64,000 bases of DNA from the NCBI GenBank assembly GCA_015178975.1, contig WHVD01000017.1:558001-622000 (forward strand), in the 5' to 3' direction. Position 1 is the first letter of the stretch; the number at the start of each line of letters is the position of its first letter. A program made the translations under genes and the position numbers. Below the pieces are notes generated by a model. That model saw only the letters and a list, made by a program, of their open reading frames with translations. It was not told the DNA's origin and made no database searches. This DNA is from Hysterangium stoloniferum (lineage: Eukaryota; Basidiomycota; Agaricomycetes; Hysterangiales; Hysterangiaceae). Shown here piece by piece: positions 40,561-53,413 of the stretch.

Positions 40561-41809
40561 GACCATTCACCATCAGGCTATTCATCCCAGTCTTGAACTT
40601 TCCTATTCTCCAATTGGTCCAATAGATGGTTGTAGAGCCTTGAGATGGTTCTTAGACATGAAATTGGGAGATGGTGATAATTTCTCTAATTTTGGTAAAG
40701 GAACTGAGGGAGTAGGAATGGTAATATTGGGCTTTGGTAGTTTGGAAGCAATATTATCAGGAATAGTGTGAGGTGGGACTTGGGAATTGAATATAGATGG
40801 ATTGATCTGATTTGGATTTAAAAAATAACCAAAAAGATATCCTATCAATAATGAATTAATTATTCTGTATTGAATAATTGAATATAGCTCATACCTTCCA
40901 GGTCATAACCAGGTAACATCCTAGGTGGATAAGGCCCATTATATAATTTAGTAAAATAAAGAAATTATTAAGGGAAACTTGGCATGCCTTTTCCAGGAAT
41001 AGATATTGTTGGTTCCTGGTCTTTAGTATTGACAATATCAGGCCTGGAATGAAATCCAAATAATTTGTGAAAATGATCGAATAGAAACTATATAAAGAGT
41101 ACATTAGAATCAGTTCAAAAAGTATTATGATAATATATCATTAGAGAAATAAGACAGACAATTCCAAAATAAGAGGAATAACTGAATAAATTTCAGAAAG
41201 TCCAGAAAGCAGTTTAAGTGATCCAGTAAGCCAAGAGTTCCAAATTACATCCACAGGGCTCCAAAGTATTCACCGATACTTCTGATATGAGATTTTACCA
41301 GCAGGGAATTCACCACAAGATAGTATAAGGATTTAAAGCTTATATACATACATATATCTCTGGCTGGTATAAAATGTGCCGTGAAAAGTGGACAATTGCT
41401 GCGAATATACATTTTGGCTTCAAACTAAAACATAGCTATATTTTGAATGGTAATACTCAAAATACCACTTTAAATGATATATTCTCTTAAAAAAAAAAAG
41501 GAGCTAATTCACAATTTTAAACATTAAAACCCAGTCTTAAAGTAAATTAGCAGAGCCCCAGTAGGCAGATTGATATGTTATGAAGAATATATTCAAAATA
41601 TATCTATTTTATACTAGTTAAGTGCATATTTGAGGGTATCTTGAGGTGTTCACAGCAGTCGCAACACCCCCTGCACAGCACTTTCCCATAGCCTGTGACA
41701 GAGGGTCCCCTGACAAGTTCCCCCCCAACTTGTAGGCTCCATGACCACACATACTGGCTGATCATACTAATCACTTCACTATCTGGAGTAATGGGCATTG
41801 ATACAGCAC
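40561..41809. other. AT-rich tract leading into the tandem duplication
   Basis: No gene seen. From about 41,739 the sequence (catgaccac.catactggctga) matches 51,300-51,368 and, in part, 63,217-63,256, so the duplicated block starts near here. Confidence 0.45.
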
Positions 41810-42018
41810 TATAGCTTGCAGCAATTGACCATTTGCAATCATTAGACATCCACCAAAATTTCCAATATTGAATGGTGTACAATCAAGTGGAAAGAATGTG
41901 TGGGGTAAATACGAATGGCACAAAGTACCGAGTGCATAAGCATTTGGCATGAGCCATGTGTAAATGTGGGTGGATTTTTCGCAGTTCAGCCACTCTTGGA
42001 CAATAGTGATGTGCGAGG

Positions 42019-45000
42019 CTACAATGTTGTCAATAGTCCGTGTCTATCCATTTCCAGTATCAAGGCCCGAATACAATCAGAAGGAATATCACCCATGAAA
42101 TGTGTCATGAAGGACACAATATGAGCAACTTCAATAATGGTATGGCTTACAAAAGCTGGAAAAATTGGCATTCATACAACTAGAAGATGGAAGCACTCAC
42201 CATCCTCCAAGAGGATTTCAATCAGCGTGCCACGGTGCGGGAGAGGTGGTTCGGGTAGATAGAATTGGCACAGTGCAATGAGGACGATCTGCAGCTTGAG
42301 GTTGGAAAAGTAACCTGAAAAACGGTAAAAGGAGTCAATGCTGGATACAATTAAAGCATACCATATTTAGAAAAACCTGCAAACAGTTTTACACCGGATA
42401 ATACAAATTCATCGTTCTTGGCAGCAACGAGGGATGCACAGTGATGTTCTAGGTTGCAACGAGCAATTAAATCACGAAAGCAATCTTTGAAAACATAGCT
42501 AAGAAGAAACAGTTGACTTGCGTCTCAAGGCACGCACCGTGTGCTGCAAGCTTGACGAGTAAGTCTACAACACGTGTTGCATTGGATGGGTGTATATCCT
42601 CCAAAAGTTTAACAATACTAGGAATAGCCCGCGCAATGGCAGATCTAAATTCCGCTATGGTCAAATGTCAGCTGGATTCCTATTCGATTATGTGGCACTG
42701 AACCCTGGTCTGAAAGCTTCGCCAGGGCTGATGAAGCACTGGGTCGAACATGGTACCGAAGGTCGTTCAGAAGTGCAACAATATCGGGAATAAGACGCGA
42801 CACGTCAGCTTGAAATTCGGCTGGGGACAATGTCACTCGGAGTCCCATCCCATGATAATGCACAGCACCTTGCTCTGAAAGATTGGCCAGGGCGAATATT
42901 CCGTTTGATCGAACATCGGCGTCAGGGTGCTTCGAAAGTGCAACAATGTCGAGGATGGCGCTCAAAATGGCAGGCCGAAATTCGACTGTGATCCAATGTC
43001 AGCTAGATTGCCATCCCATTGTGAGGCACCGCACCTTGCTCGGAAAACTTGGCCAGGGCCAATGCTGCGCTTGAATGAACAAGGTAGTCAGTGTCCTTCA
43101 AAAGTGCGACAATGTCAGGGATGGCAGGCGAAATGGCAGGCCGAAATGCGGCTGCGATCAAATGTCAGCAAGATTACCGTCCCAATATGAGGCACTGCAC
43201 CTTGATCTGAAAGCTTGGCCAGGGCCGATAGTCCATTTGATTGAACAAGGGACTCGGTGACCTTGAAATGTGCAACAATGTCGGAAATGACATCCGAAAT
43301 GGCAGCCCGAAATTCGGCTGTGATAAATGTCAGCTGTGTTCTCGTCCCATTTTCGAGGCACCGCACCATGTTCTGAAAGCTTGGCCAGTGCTGATCCAAT
43401 ATTTGATTCACCCCACGGGTCAGGGTCTCCCAAAAGTATGGCAATGTCGGGTATAGCATCCACAATGGTAAGTCGAAATTCGGCTGGGGTCAAATGTCAG
43501 CTGGGTTCCCATCCCATTTTGATACAAAGCACCTTGCTCTGAAAGCTTGGCCAGGGCCGATGCTGCCTTTGAACGAACAAAGATGTCAGTGTTCTTCAAA
43601 AGTGCAACGATATCAGGAATGGCACGCGACACGGGAGCTCGAAATTCGGCTAGGGTCAAATGTCAGTCGGATTCCCATCCCATTATGGTGCAACGCACGT
43701 TGCTCTGAAAGCTTGGCCAGGGCCGATACTGCGTTTGAACGAACGACGTCGTCAGTGTCCTTCAAAAGTGCAACAATGTCGGGAATGGCATTCGAAATAG
43801 CAGGCCGAAATTCGGCTGTGAGCAAATGTCAACGATGTGATGTTCCCATCCCATTATGAGGCACTTCACATTGTTCTGAAAGTTTTGCCAGGGCCGATAC
43901 TGTATTTGATCGAGTAGATGACCTAGAGTCCTTCAGAAGTGCAGCAATGGCGGGAATGGCACCCAAAACGGCACCGCGAAATTGGGCTGTGGTTAAATGT
44001 CAACTGGATTCCAACCTGTTATGATGCACCGCACCTCGCTCTAAAAATTTGCCTAGGGCCGATACTGCGTTTGATCCAAGGGAGAGGTAGGGGTCCTTCA
44101 AAAGGGCAACAATGTCGGGAACGGCCCCCGAAATGGCAACTCGGAATTCGGCTGTGACCAATTGTCAGCTGGATTCCCATCCCATTCAGAGACACCCCAC
44201 CTTGTTCTGAAAGCTTGGCTAGGACCGATACTCCCCGGGACCGAAAGAAGCCATCAGAGTCTTTCAAAAGTATGACAATGTCAGGAATGGCACCGGCAAT
44301 GGCGGTTCGAAATTTCTCTGGAAACTCATCAATTATGGCAGTTCGCAAGAAGTCGGCACACTTACCAAACACATGGAGAGTAATCACCGCCTGTCCTAGA
44401 GCCAATTTTCCTTCATGGACTCTGAGGTTGAAGGTTGGTAGGGTGAGGCCAAAATTGTGAGCTTTCAAGTAGTTTGGACATTGGGAAATGAACAATATGT
44501 AAAATAACATATGACGGCCCTTCACGTACATGCCATCGTTATGTGTTGAAGGATCCTGATACCTTCATGACGCCAAATGCTGTGAGTACTCTGTAAGAGA
44601 TCTATAGTCGACCAGAGACGGCTCGTCGTGAATTGGGAGATGTGGTGTGTGTCGGGCTTATTGACTAGATCGCTGTTATATGTATGAGTATGGGGTGGAG
44701 CGGAAGGGGGGATAGTCAAGCTTCGGAGTGGAGTTGAAGGGGGATTGTGCGGCGATGGCCGCATGTTGTCAGACAAACCGACAGCACCAAGTATGTAACC
44801 CCTGACAAGAGGAAGGAACTTCGCTATGGAGACTTAAGAAAAATGCTTCATGAAGAATTATTGGACTACCTTGTTCAGATAACTTGGCCAGCAGAAATGC
44901 TGCGCTTTGGCGAACGGGGGCATAAGGGTACTTCAAAAGTGTAACAATTGCAGGAATGGCATTCAAAATGGCAGCTCGAAATTTATCTGTGGTGAAATGT

Positions 45001-48000
45001 GAGCTAGATTCTCACCCCACTGTGACTCATCCCACCTTGTTCTGAAAGCTTGACCAGGGCTGATACTCCATCTGACCGAGCGGATTCGCCCCAATATTGT
45101 AAATGTGCAACGATGTCAGGAATAGCATTCACAATGGCAACTTGAGATTCAACCATGGTCGAAAGGGCAGTCCGAAATTCGACTGTGGCCAAGCGTTACT
45201 TGGATTCCAATCCCATTAGGCGGGACCATACCTTGTTCTGAAAGCTTGGCCATGGTACATGCTGCCTTTAATCGAACAAGGGACCTAGAGTCCTTCAAAA
45301 GTGCAGCAATGTCGGAAATCGCACTTGAAATGGCAGCTCGAAAGTCGACTGTCAACAAATGTCAGCTGGGTACTCATCACAATATGAAGCACCGCACCTT
45401 GGTCCGAAAGCTTGGCCAGTGCTGATACACCATTTGATCGAACATCTTCGTCGGAGTCTTTCAAAAGCATGACAATGTTGGGCATGGCATCCACAATGGC
45501 AGGCCGAAATGTGGCTGGTGTCAAATGTCAGTTGGCCTTCCATCCCTTTAAGAGATACCGTACCTTGATCCGAAAGCTTGGCCAATACTGATACACCATT
45601 TGATCGAACGGATGCGTCGGAGTCTTTCAACAGCATGACAATGTCGGGTGTGGCATCGACAATGGCAGGCCGAATTTCGGCTGGGCTCAAATGTCAGCTG
45701 GTTCCCATCCCATGAGGAGGCGCTGCAACCTTCCTTGGAAAGCGTGGCCAGGGCTGATACACCACTTGATAGAACACATTTGTCAGTGTCCTTCAAAAGT
45801 GTAACAATGTTGGGGATGGCATCAGCAATGGCAGACCGCAATTCGGCTATGGTCAAATATCAGCTGGGTTCCCATCCCATCATAAGGCACTGCACCCTGT
45901 TCTGAAAACTTGGCGAGGGTCGATTCCCCCTTTGAACGAACAGAGGAGTCAGTGTCCTGAAAAAGTGCAACAATGTCGGGAATGACACGCGAAATGACAA
46001 CTTGAAATTCGGCTGTGATTAAATGTCAGCTGTGTTCATATCTTCTTATGGGGCACCACACCTTGTTCTGAAAGCTTCGCCAGGGCCAACACTCCGTTTG
46101 AGTGAACCCAGTCGTCAGTGTCCTTCAAAAGTGTAACAATGTTGGGAATGACGTCAGCAATGGCAGGCCGGAATTCGGCTGTAGCCAAATGTCAGCTGTG
46201 TACCCATCCCATTACGAGGCACTGCACCCTGCTCCGAAAACTTTGCCAGGGTCGATACCGCATTTGAACGAAGCCAGCGGTTAGTGTCCATCAAAAGTGC
46301 AACAATGTCAGGAATGGTACGCGAAATGGCAACTCGAAATTCGGCTGTGATTAAATGTCAGCTGGGTTCACATGTTATTATGGGGCACTGCACCTTGTTC
46401 TGAAAGTTTCGCCAGGGCCGTCACTCCGTCTGAACGAACCCAGTCGTCAGTGTCCTTCAAAAGTGCAACGATGTCGCCAATGGCACCCGAAATCGCATCT
46501 CGAAATTCGGCTGTGATCAAATCTCAGCAAGATTACCATCCCATTATGAGCCACCGAACCTCGTTCTGAAAGCTTCGCCACGGCCGATACTCCGTTAGAT
46601 CGAACGGTGCTGTTAGAGTCCTTCAAAAGTACAAGAATATGGGGAATGGCCCCACAAATACCAGTTGGGAAATTCGCTGAAAACCGCTGCATATTATATC
46701 AAACTCCTTTTCCACTTCGCATACTCTTACCACATTTCACCAGTAATAATTCTCCGGGATCAGTTCCATTTTGAAAGCGGTCGATCCTACATTGTGCTAG
46801 TCTCTTTATCCATTCGTTTCCTTTTCCGGCCGTGCCAAGACGTTTAGCTAAGTATATTTGCATTCATGTAAAGAGGACAGTTCACCTGCTATAACACCCT
46901 TCCCTTCCAGCATTCTCTGGCAATCTTCTGTTCATCAATTAGTTTCTTTCCTGTAGCCATGACAAATGGCCTTACGAAAATGCCAATATGCCAATATTAC
47001 TTCTTCGCAGCTTGCACGTAGGCCCTCTTTCTCTGACAATGCTCCATCAATAGCAGCCATCATCAATGTCTGTCGCTCGTAAGGTGCTGCACCCAGCGTG
47101 ATCAGAGTTTGGATGTCTGAGCCTGTCGACACCCCCAGGGTACCCTCAACCATGTTGACCATAATACCAATAAGTACCGCCAACCCCAATGTCCTCAGGC
47201 GAGGCTCTAAACTGTCCAACCGATGTAAGGGTCCCCCGACTTGTATCAGGGTTTTGAAGGGGGTAAGGTAATCTTTGTCTATCCGTTTGTCTGTTCGTGG
47301 CGATAGGAATCGTGACATTGCCAGGAGAGAAACTTCGGCAAGCTCCGTATCAGGTACAGTGACGACGCCCGCGGTAACATGAAAGCAACTTTCAAATATT
47401 TTGGATATTTTTTCCGTTACGGCTCGTTGGCACAGAGCAATTCGCAACTGTTCACATGGTTTCGCACCTGCTACAGCCCTCAGTGCCTCCTGAACTGCCT
47501 CCTCCGACATAGATTTTTCAATCACCCATGCCAAGACAACAGCTTCAAGTTCGGTCCGTTGAGGCTTGCGTTGCGCTTCGACCAAGAACCGAGAAAGGCT
47601 CTTTACCCATTCGGAAATTCTAAATGGATATGTCCATGTTGGTGAAAAAGACCCAGGATCGTTTGACCCGGACGTCCCATACTTTGCGCCTGCAGAGACG
47701 ACCGGGAAAAAGCGTGACATTGTTGTCTGAAAGGGACAGGCCGGGGAAAACAAGGGAAATAATGTGCCGAGTATATATAGCGCGATCCCGCATCCGGTCA
47801 AAAAAAGCATAAGCATGCCTAAAGCTACGCTGCTATTCCAGGTGAATAAGACGAGGCCTGCAGAAAAAAGAAAGAGAGCTAGTTGGATCAAAAGCGGGAT
47901 GCCAGTAACAACTGACTCGAGGCGCCATTGCTGCGCTCTCTTAACACGAAGGAGGCGTTCACATGCATCACTTGAGCGACTTCCTGGGGATACAGGAATA

Positions 48001-48641
48001 TAGTTCGCCAGCCATTCCCTTGCAAGTACAGCACAAAGCGCACTGAAGAGGGTCAGACCGAGACTACTGAACCACAAATGGTTGACAATAAGGGAAGATT
48101 TGGCGACTTGAAAAGGCGGAGGCGGAGAGGTAGTCCCAGCGAACTGATTTTGGAGTGTGTGGAGGATTTCCTGAAGAGGATCTACCTGCATATCCTTCCT
48201 ACTTTCGATCAGGAAAGCGGTAAGAATCCCTCCAAACAAACCTGCCTGAGAAACTATGAATTAAATATCCCATAAAGAAGAATGAATTCAGTTTACAAAT
48301 ATGAGAAGCTCGTCGATACCAACTTGCAATGAACTGGCAAGTTCTCTGTCCTCTTTTTCGGTTTCCTTCAGATATAATGACCATACGGACGAATCCGATT
48401 GAAGGTGCTTGGCATAGGGATTGCCTTCTTCGCTATCAACGCCATTACCGCCACTGAATGCTGCCTTGGTTGGAGTTGAGGGAACCGCGGTAGACCGCAA
48501 CGAAGGTTGACGGTTGATCGTTCCTGATGCTTCCGTTTGTGTGCTTCAGTTTAGAAAAAGCGTAAAATCTGTTGTAATACCTGCGGCAACTGGTATCTGT
48601 GATTCAGCGGAGCTACTATCTCCTGCATACTGCGAAGACAT
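42019..48641 (-). CDS. DUF6535 membrane domain plus 22 exon-encoded ARM/HEAT repeats, copy A
   Basis: ATG at 48,641 (MSSQYAGDSSSAESQIPVAA), intron, then the DUF6535 N-terminal motif (SVWSLYLKETEKEDRELASS), another intron, and the large exon to about 47,015 with roughly four hydrophobic segments (LFGGILTAFLI; LWFSSLGLTLFSALCAVLA; GIPLLIQLALFLFSAGLVLF; MLMLFLTGCGIALYILG). An intron beginning GTGCAAG joins in frame to KKLIDEQKIARECWKGR. Then come 11 repeat exons, a linker (SLTIPPSAPPHTHTYNS), 11 more repeat exons, and a tail ending GLLTTL at 42,019. DUF6535 is a basidiomycete membrane domain of unknown function; the repeats should form a solenoid that binds partners. One junction (about 44,380-44,560) needs a frame change I cannot splice cleanly, so a second gene could begin there. 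Confidence 0.75.
42538..44317 (-). repeat. Copy A, distal array of 11 repeat exons
   Basis: Exons: 42,538-42,654, 42,704-42,820, 42,869-42,985, 43,035-43,151, 43,201-43,317, 43,367-43,483, 43,533-43,649, 43,699-43,815, 43,870-43,986, 44,035-44,151 and 44,201-44,317. All eleven are 117 nt. Introns are 48-49 nt, one of 54 nt. The last repeat exon (42,538-42,654; VKLLEDIHPSNA) is the most divergent and leads into the C-terminal tail (NLEHHCASLVAAKNDEFVLS; GYFSNLKLQIVLIALCQFYL). No stop codon interrupts any exon. Confidence 0.88.
44870..46686 (-). repeat. Copy A, membrane-proximal array of 11 repeat exons
   Basis: Exons on the plus coordinates: 44,870-44,986, 45,036-45,182, 45,232-45,348, 45,398-45,514, 45,564-45,680, 45,730-45,846, 45,896-46,012, 46,062-46,178, 46,228-46,344, 46,394-46,510 and 46,560-46,686. 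All are 117 nt except 147 (ten extra codons) and the first-transcribed 127-nt entry exon. Each encodes EFRxAIxxxIPDIVxLLKD, a variable loop, then VRSNGVSALAKLSEQ: two helices. Introns are 48-49 nt, phase 1, with a CTGAC branch motif. Most variation is in the loop after LLKD. Confidence 0.88.
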
Positions 48642-50921
48642 CACTTTGACGTAGGGTCAGTTGGGCGCTTCAAATCTGAAGCTCTCAAGGGCTACCGACA
48701 GGTGGGGCGCTTCCACCGCGTGAGTGCCGCGCGTCCTGGAAAATCATGTAGCAGAATTCATCTTCGTAAATAAAACACTAGTTCAAATTTATCTTCTTCT
48801 TAGTTTATACTTCAAAAGCAGAGCGAAATATTCTGTTGTGTATGACCTGAAATAAGCTTGTTGTGGCACGGTCAGTAGCGGGTGGACACCACTAATCTAC
48901 ATTGGCGGAAAGCTTATATTTTGAAGAAGGCTTTCCTGTGCCTAAAATTCAATGCCCATATGCTTATCACATTTTCCACTGAAATCGACAGCAAGATATA
49001 AATATCAAGAGTTCTTAATTGCGTGCCACACTTTCAATCACCTGAGTTAGCCCATTTCCCAGCATTGGTTATAAAAAAAAAACTGTCTATGATGTATTTA
49101 TCAATTTTGACTCAGAGAACTCCAGCACACTCATGAACTAAATCGTGCGCGGCGGCTTCTGGTGGCCCTAGTCTCAAGGAGGCGAGCAAAAGGGAAAATC
49201 GGAAATCATATCCAAGATACAGTTCTAACCTTTGCAGAAAGCTTTTCTCCAACTCAAATAAATCACTCTCCCCTTTTCCCGGCATCGCAATCGAAAACTG
49301 AAATGGCCCAATAGTGTCAACTTAACAAACTGAACTCCATGTAGCAGAGGAACATCATCCACACTTTTGTTTCCTCCCACCAAAACTGTGGTTTTAATAC
49401 CTTAGATGGCAGTTTACCATAGTTTGACATTTTCTCGCGAAATTGGCGCATTCAGTCCCTTTTACGTTTTATGTGAGGGAAAAATTGCAACGCTTGAAGA
49501 TGTCTCAAAATCCTGAGGATCCACTCAGAGTCCCCGGCCAGCCATGACTGCGATATGGACTGAGATCAGATGTCGTGTCTGCGTCCTGAGTTCCTATCCA
49601 TTTTCAACTACACACCAACTCGTATATCTAAAATTATAAATGAGTAGCTGACAGTAGGATGTGGTGATTGTCATCAGGAGCTCGATACCATAAATTATGG
49701 CTAGTATCCTTCCAATCCCACCGTTCCAGAGTTTTTCGCGAAACATCTCCCTCATTCCCACAATGCTCTGACTTTGTTGTTCTGAGCTCAGTAACAGCTG
49801 GCGAACCCGATGCAGGTAGTTCCTCGAGACAGCTTCGACAGAAACCTCAGCAGGTACCTCATTCGTGTCGTGACTGCACGCATTCGGTTTGTTAGATGTA
49901 GGCATTGGTGTACCGTAGATGTGCTCATAGCAGGTGAGTATAATTATTGCTTATTTATGGTAGAATGCGATAGATTAACATTGAAACGTCGCTTGTGCGG
50001 AAATCACTCTTTCCTGGCGGCTTCAATCTCGTTGCTATATCCGGCGATATTGTCCGGTTCACATTCAAAACTGGTTACTTGTTCAAATTGTGCGCTTCAT
50101 GTTCAAGTTGTAAACTTCTTTTTGAATCCGTTTTCAACTCTATCAATATTGGCAACGACGAGAAACGAAACCTACGGTTCAGGATACTCCCAAGTTGCCC
50201 CAAGCATTTGTTTTACATCATCACCGCATAAGTGTGGCGAGTTCTCATGTAGAGTTCAGGCAATCCGCCCTTTCTATTATTTAAAAAAGTGACATCACCA
50301 TGAAAAATATGAATGCAGTGGATACTGAGCTATGCGGTTGCTATGGTGCAGGACACATAGTCCTTTGTATCTTTCACAAACATTGTATTTTCCACGAATG
50401 TCAAGGGAACATATGATGTAAAATCACTGGAATTCTCATAAATACTAGTCACAGGGGGAGGTTTGATGCTCCATCACAATGCTCTTCTGAGAACCCTGGT
50501 ATCGCTCCCATGCATAGAGATAGAGGCCACTACATGTCACACTGTTGGGTCTCAATCGCGATTTTAAAATACCCCCTAAATTTCATGGATAATACAAAGT
50601 TTGTGGAAATTACACAGATTTCCCGAAAATGTTCAGTTTTATTTTCCTTTTTTTGGAACTGTGTGGAATTTTATATATCGTAATTGGAAACTTTCAAAAT
50701 TAAGCTATCTAAAATTTTCAAGGTGCTCTCAATGCAAGAATAAACATTGTGGACTATTGAGGGACCATTAACATTAGGTCTCTCGTACAGAAGACTTCTT
50801 TAAATTTCGGAATCATTTTCCAGAATTTGGACATTTTCGGGCCCAACTCTCATACTTGGCATTTATTTTAAAGCAAATGACGAGGTTGAGAATTTAAGCT
50901 TAAGTCTCGTCGATGTGTGTG
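48642..50921. other. Space upstream of gene A with a block shared with unit B
   Basis: The stretch at about 49,600-49,905 (minus strand) could encode LLSSEQQSQSIVGMREMF and GIGRILAIIYGIELLMTITT. It is homologous to two inverted copies at 61,090-61,280 and 61,460-61,640. About 50,000-50,290 and 50,437-50,900 also match unit B (61,830-62,100 and 62,370-62,790). I do not recognise a family and see no complete gene. Confidence 0.45.
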
Positions 50922-51069
50922 TGTTAGAATATTGCAAGCCGTTGAGAGTGCTCACAGTCTGACTACACTCAGCTATTTAGTACTGTACAGTAGCTTAGTC
51001 ATCACATGTATTTCGGTAGGGACTTTGTCATCCCCTCACCCACATGAAATCCCGTTGCATATTCTTACA
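50922..51069 (+). repeat. Solo LTR of the 10,444 TRIM family (148 bp)
   Basis: Begins TGTTAGAATATTGCAAGCCG, ends CATATTCTTACA, flanked by the duplication GTGTG (50,917-50,921 and 51,070-51,074). The equivalent place in unit B (about 62,810) lacks it, so it inserted after the segmental duplication. Solo LTRs arise by recombination between the two LTRs of a full element. Confidence 0.88.
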
Positions 51070-51074
51070 GTGTG

Positions 51075-53171
51075 TCCGTGTATTAGTCCGCATACCGTTT
51101 CCGTAATCCTCGGAGCCTGTGGTCACTCACTCAGCACTGTCAGAATATCTACCGATATCAAAAAACGGATCCTATATTCCACCTTGAGATAGATATAACA
51201 GAAAACGAAGCACTACTCAATCCCCGTACTTACACGATCACGCTGTCTGCAGTACCATTGCCACACGGAATAACCTGCATGTTGTGTGTGTACGTAGGCC
51301 CCATGACCACGCATACTGGCTGACCATGCTAATCAATTCGCTATTTGGAACAATGGGCATTGATATCAAAAGAGACCGACGGGTAGCATCCCGTGTCGTG
51401 AGTGAAAAGGTAATAATACAAGCGAACAACTTTGAAAAGTTCTTACAACTCCCAGGTGGGGAGAGGCCCATCAGCTCAGTACTAATCCAACTTAATTTTA
51501 GATATTTACAGTGAGCCTAGATGCAAATCGTGTCACGGTCTAATTCGTCCATTCACGCGGTATCATCATAAGTCACGGTTCATGGCTAGTCTATATTGAT
51601 AGAGGGTGGAATATGGTGAAAAACATACAGTATCTGTAGTAGTCGATATTCACGATTCATTTAACATATAGCAGAGGAATGCTATCGCTTCATTCTGTGG
51701 TTTGAATACCTTAATGGTGGTTCACCGTAATTCAGCAACTGTTCTTGAAATCGGCGTATAGTGTCCCCTTGTTTCTCTGCGGGAGCCATGTAGCTTGCCT
51801 CTCAGTTGCGAACACAGGTTCGCGTTAGACATCTTGCGAACAATCTCTTGACATCTAATTTAAAAATAGTTTCAGAACTCATCCGTGGAATTATGTTATG
51901 GCGAGCAATCTGTATCCATAAATGTAATTTTAGTCGTTTTGTTGAGATATCGTTCATCACTTTCTATAAAATGTGATCTGTGAAACATGTAAATGCGCAA
52001 CTTCACCCAGCCAACGATATGCCTTCAATACTGGTATACAATGCGAATTGTGTGATCCACACAGACCAGTGAATGGAGTAGCGAGTAAGCATAAAAAAGA
52101 GTGACCATTGTAAAGGAATTCTTGATAGGACTGCAGTATGGATGTGGTGTATGTTTTAAGTGTGAGCTTGCGTCACAATGCGGAAGGGCAGAAACGAGAC
52201 TATGAAGGTAGTGACAGTTCGCACTGTGGTACACAAGGGCTCGTGGTCCGCAGATCGAGCCATAAACTTCAGAATAGTCTTGATTATGTCGTACCTCTAT
52301 CCAACTCCCATAATTGGAGAGTCTCATGCGTTTCGACCCAGTATCTTTTTGAGGAGACATACATGGTGCTTCATCTTCCGAAGACCACACGACAACTAAA
52401 CGGGTGTTACGAACGGATCAAGTGGTGTCGAGCAGGCATCCTGGGCTTTAACAGTACTGGGCTGTTAACCTAAAGGAGTTGTTGCAAGGCAAGCGTTGAA
52501 TTGGTTAAACTGTCGGCGAGAATCGTTGTTGATCTTCCTGGATTATAAAAGTCACACCGTTATTTGGATTCAAACATTTCATCGCCGTCCTTATTCCCGC
52601 GGGAACCTCGGCGCCGCCACTACGTACTAGAATTGGGCCTACCAACGCGCGCACACACGTATGTACTAATGGCTACAGAGCTATGGATTGAACCCTCCCA
52701 GCAGTGATTTCCACATCCCACAGCAGGATATTAGTCTTGAAACTCGGATATCAGTAGGTGAACCTTTCCTTCCATCATTCGATCGACACAACAGAAAACG
52801 GATCATCTCTCAATCGTAGGAATTAGTATATAGTCGGGCTATCCCAGAGTACAATGAATTGCAGATGGGAAGACAGTTTACAGTGGACGTCAATGGAGAT
52901 TTAAAAAAAAAAATCTTTTGGAGGCAGTAAGGACGGGAATGTTGGTGCGTTTTTCACGACGCATCATTTGTGCGGATGTTCGTCGTGAGGTAAGACAGGT
53001 TTAATCATGTAGTCCATGTCCTACTCAATCCCCGCCTTTAAAGCTTTACATCGATCCAATTATCGTGACTGGTACACATGGTGACTGGGCTTTAATAGGA
53101 AAACTGCCCATTGCTGCACAAATGTACATTTGGAGGAGCTCCCTCAAATGGACATGAACGCAATTAACCCT
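51075..53171. other. Remaining intergenic part of unit A, no recognised gene
   Basis: Matches unit B in patches (51,300-51,510 with 63,220-63,520; 51,575-51,650 with 63,930-64,000; 53,020-53,100 with 63,690-63,770). A 121-codon minus frame at 52,025-52,390 has no recognisable features. Confidence 0.4.
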
Positions 53172-53413
53172 ATAGCTTGCAGTAATCGATCGTTTGCAAT
53201 GAGTAGACATCCACCAAAATTTCCGGTGACTGTTTAATAAACCAAGCCGAGCCAATAATATTGAATGAGGTGTACAATCTAGTGAAAAATATGTGTAGGG
53301 TAAATACGAATGGCCCAAAGTACCGAGTGCATCAGTGTTTGGCGTGAGCCGTGTGTAAATGTTGGTGGAATTTTCACCGTTTAACCACTCTTCGGCAATA
53401 ATAGTGTGCGAGG

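Larger units (their letters stand above)
41810..53171. repeat. Tandem segmental duplication, unit A (about 11.4 kb)
   Basis: Starts at ctatagcttgcag, which recurs at 53,172 and about 63,858. In both units the order is: conserved 200 bp, the DUF6535-ARM gene, a block with SSEQ..LAIIY-coding sequence (49,594 / 61,450), a block around 50,437 / 62,370, then 51,300 / 63,220 and 53,020 / 63,690. Units differ by many substitutions and indels, so the duplication is not recent. Confidence 0.85.

Noticed and set aside
43494..43859. Long plus-strand frames across the repeat arrays
   Set aside because: They are mirror shadows of the repeat exons on the minus strand; the minus strand has the conserved repeat protein and correctly placed splice sites.
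44522..44776. A separate gene starting MSDNMRPSPH at 44,776
   Set aside because: An intron just upstream (donor GTAGTCC, acceptor TTCTTAAG) joins the last repeat exon in frame to this segment in both copies, so it is more likely the linker of one gene.
42538..46686. CRISPR-like or satellite array (regular repeats of about 166 bp)
   Set aside because: The period contains an open 117-nt exon and a 48-49-nt intron with splice signals, encodes ARM/HEAT repeats, and lies in a eukaryotic genome.
46935..48239. The membrane exon ending at its apparent stop after YRKETN
   Set aside because: An intron starting GTGCAAG (about 47,010) and ending ACAG joins in frame to KKLIDEQ..ECWKGR, whose A/B differences are mostly at third positions. 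The apparent stop lies beyond the real exon end.
52025..52390. 121-codon minus frame between the two gene units
   Set aside because: Not conserved in the matching part of unit B as far as I can tell, and no domain is recognisable.
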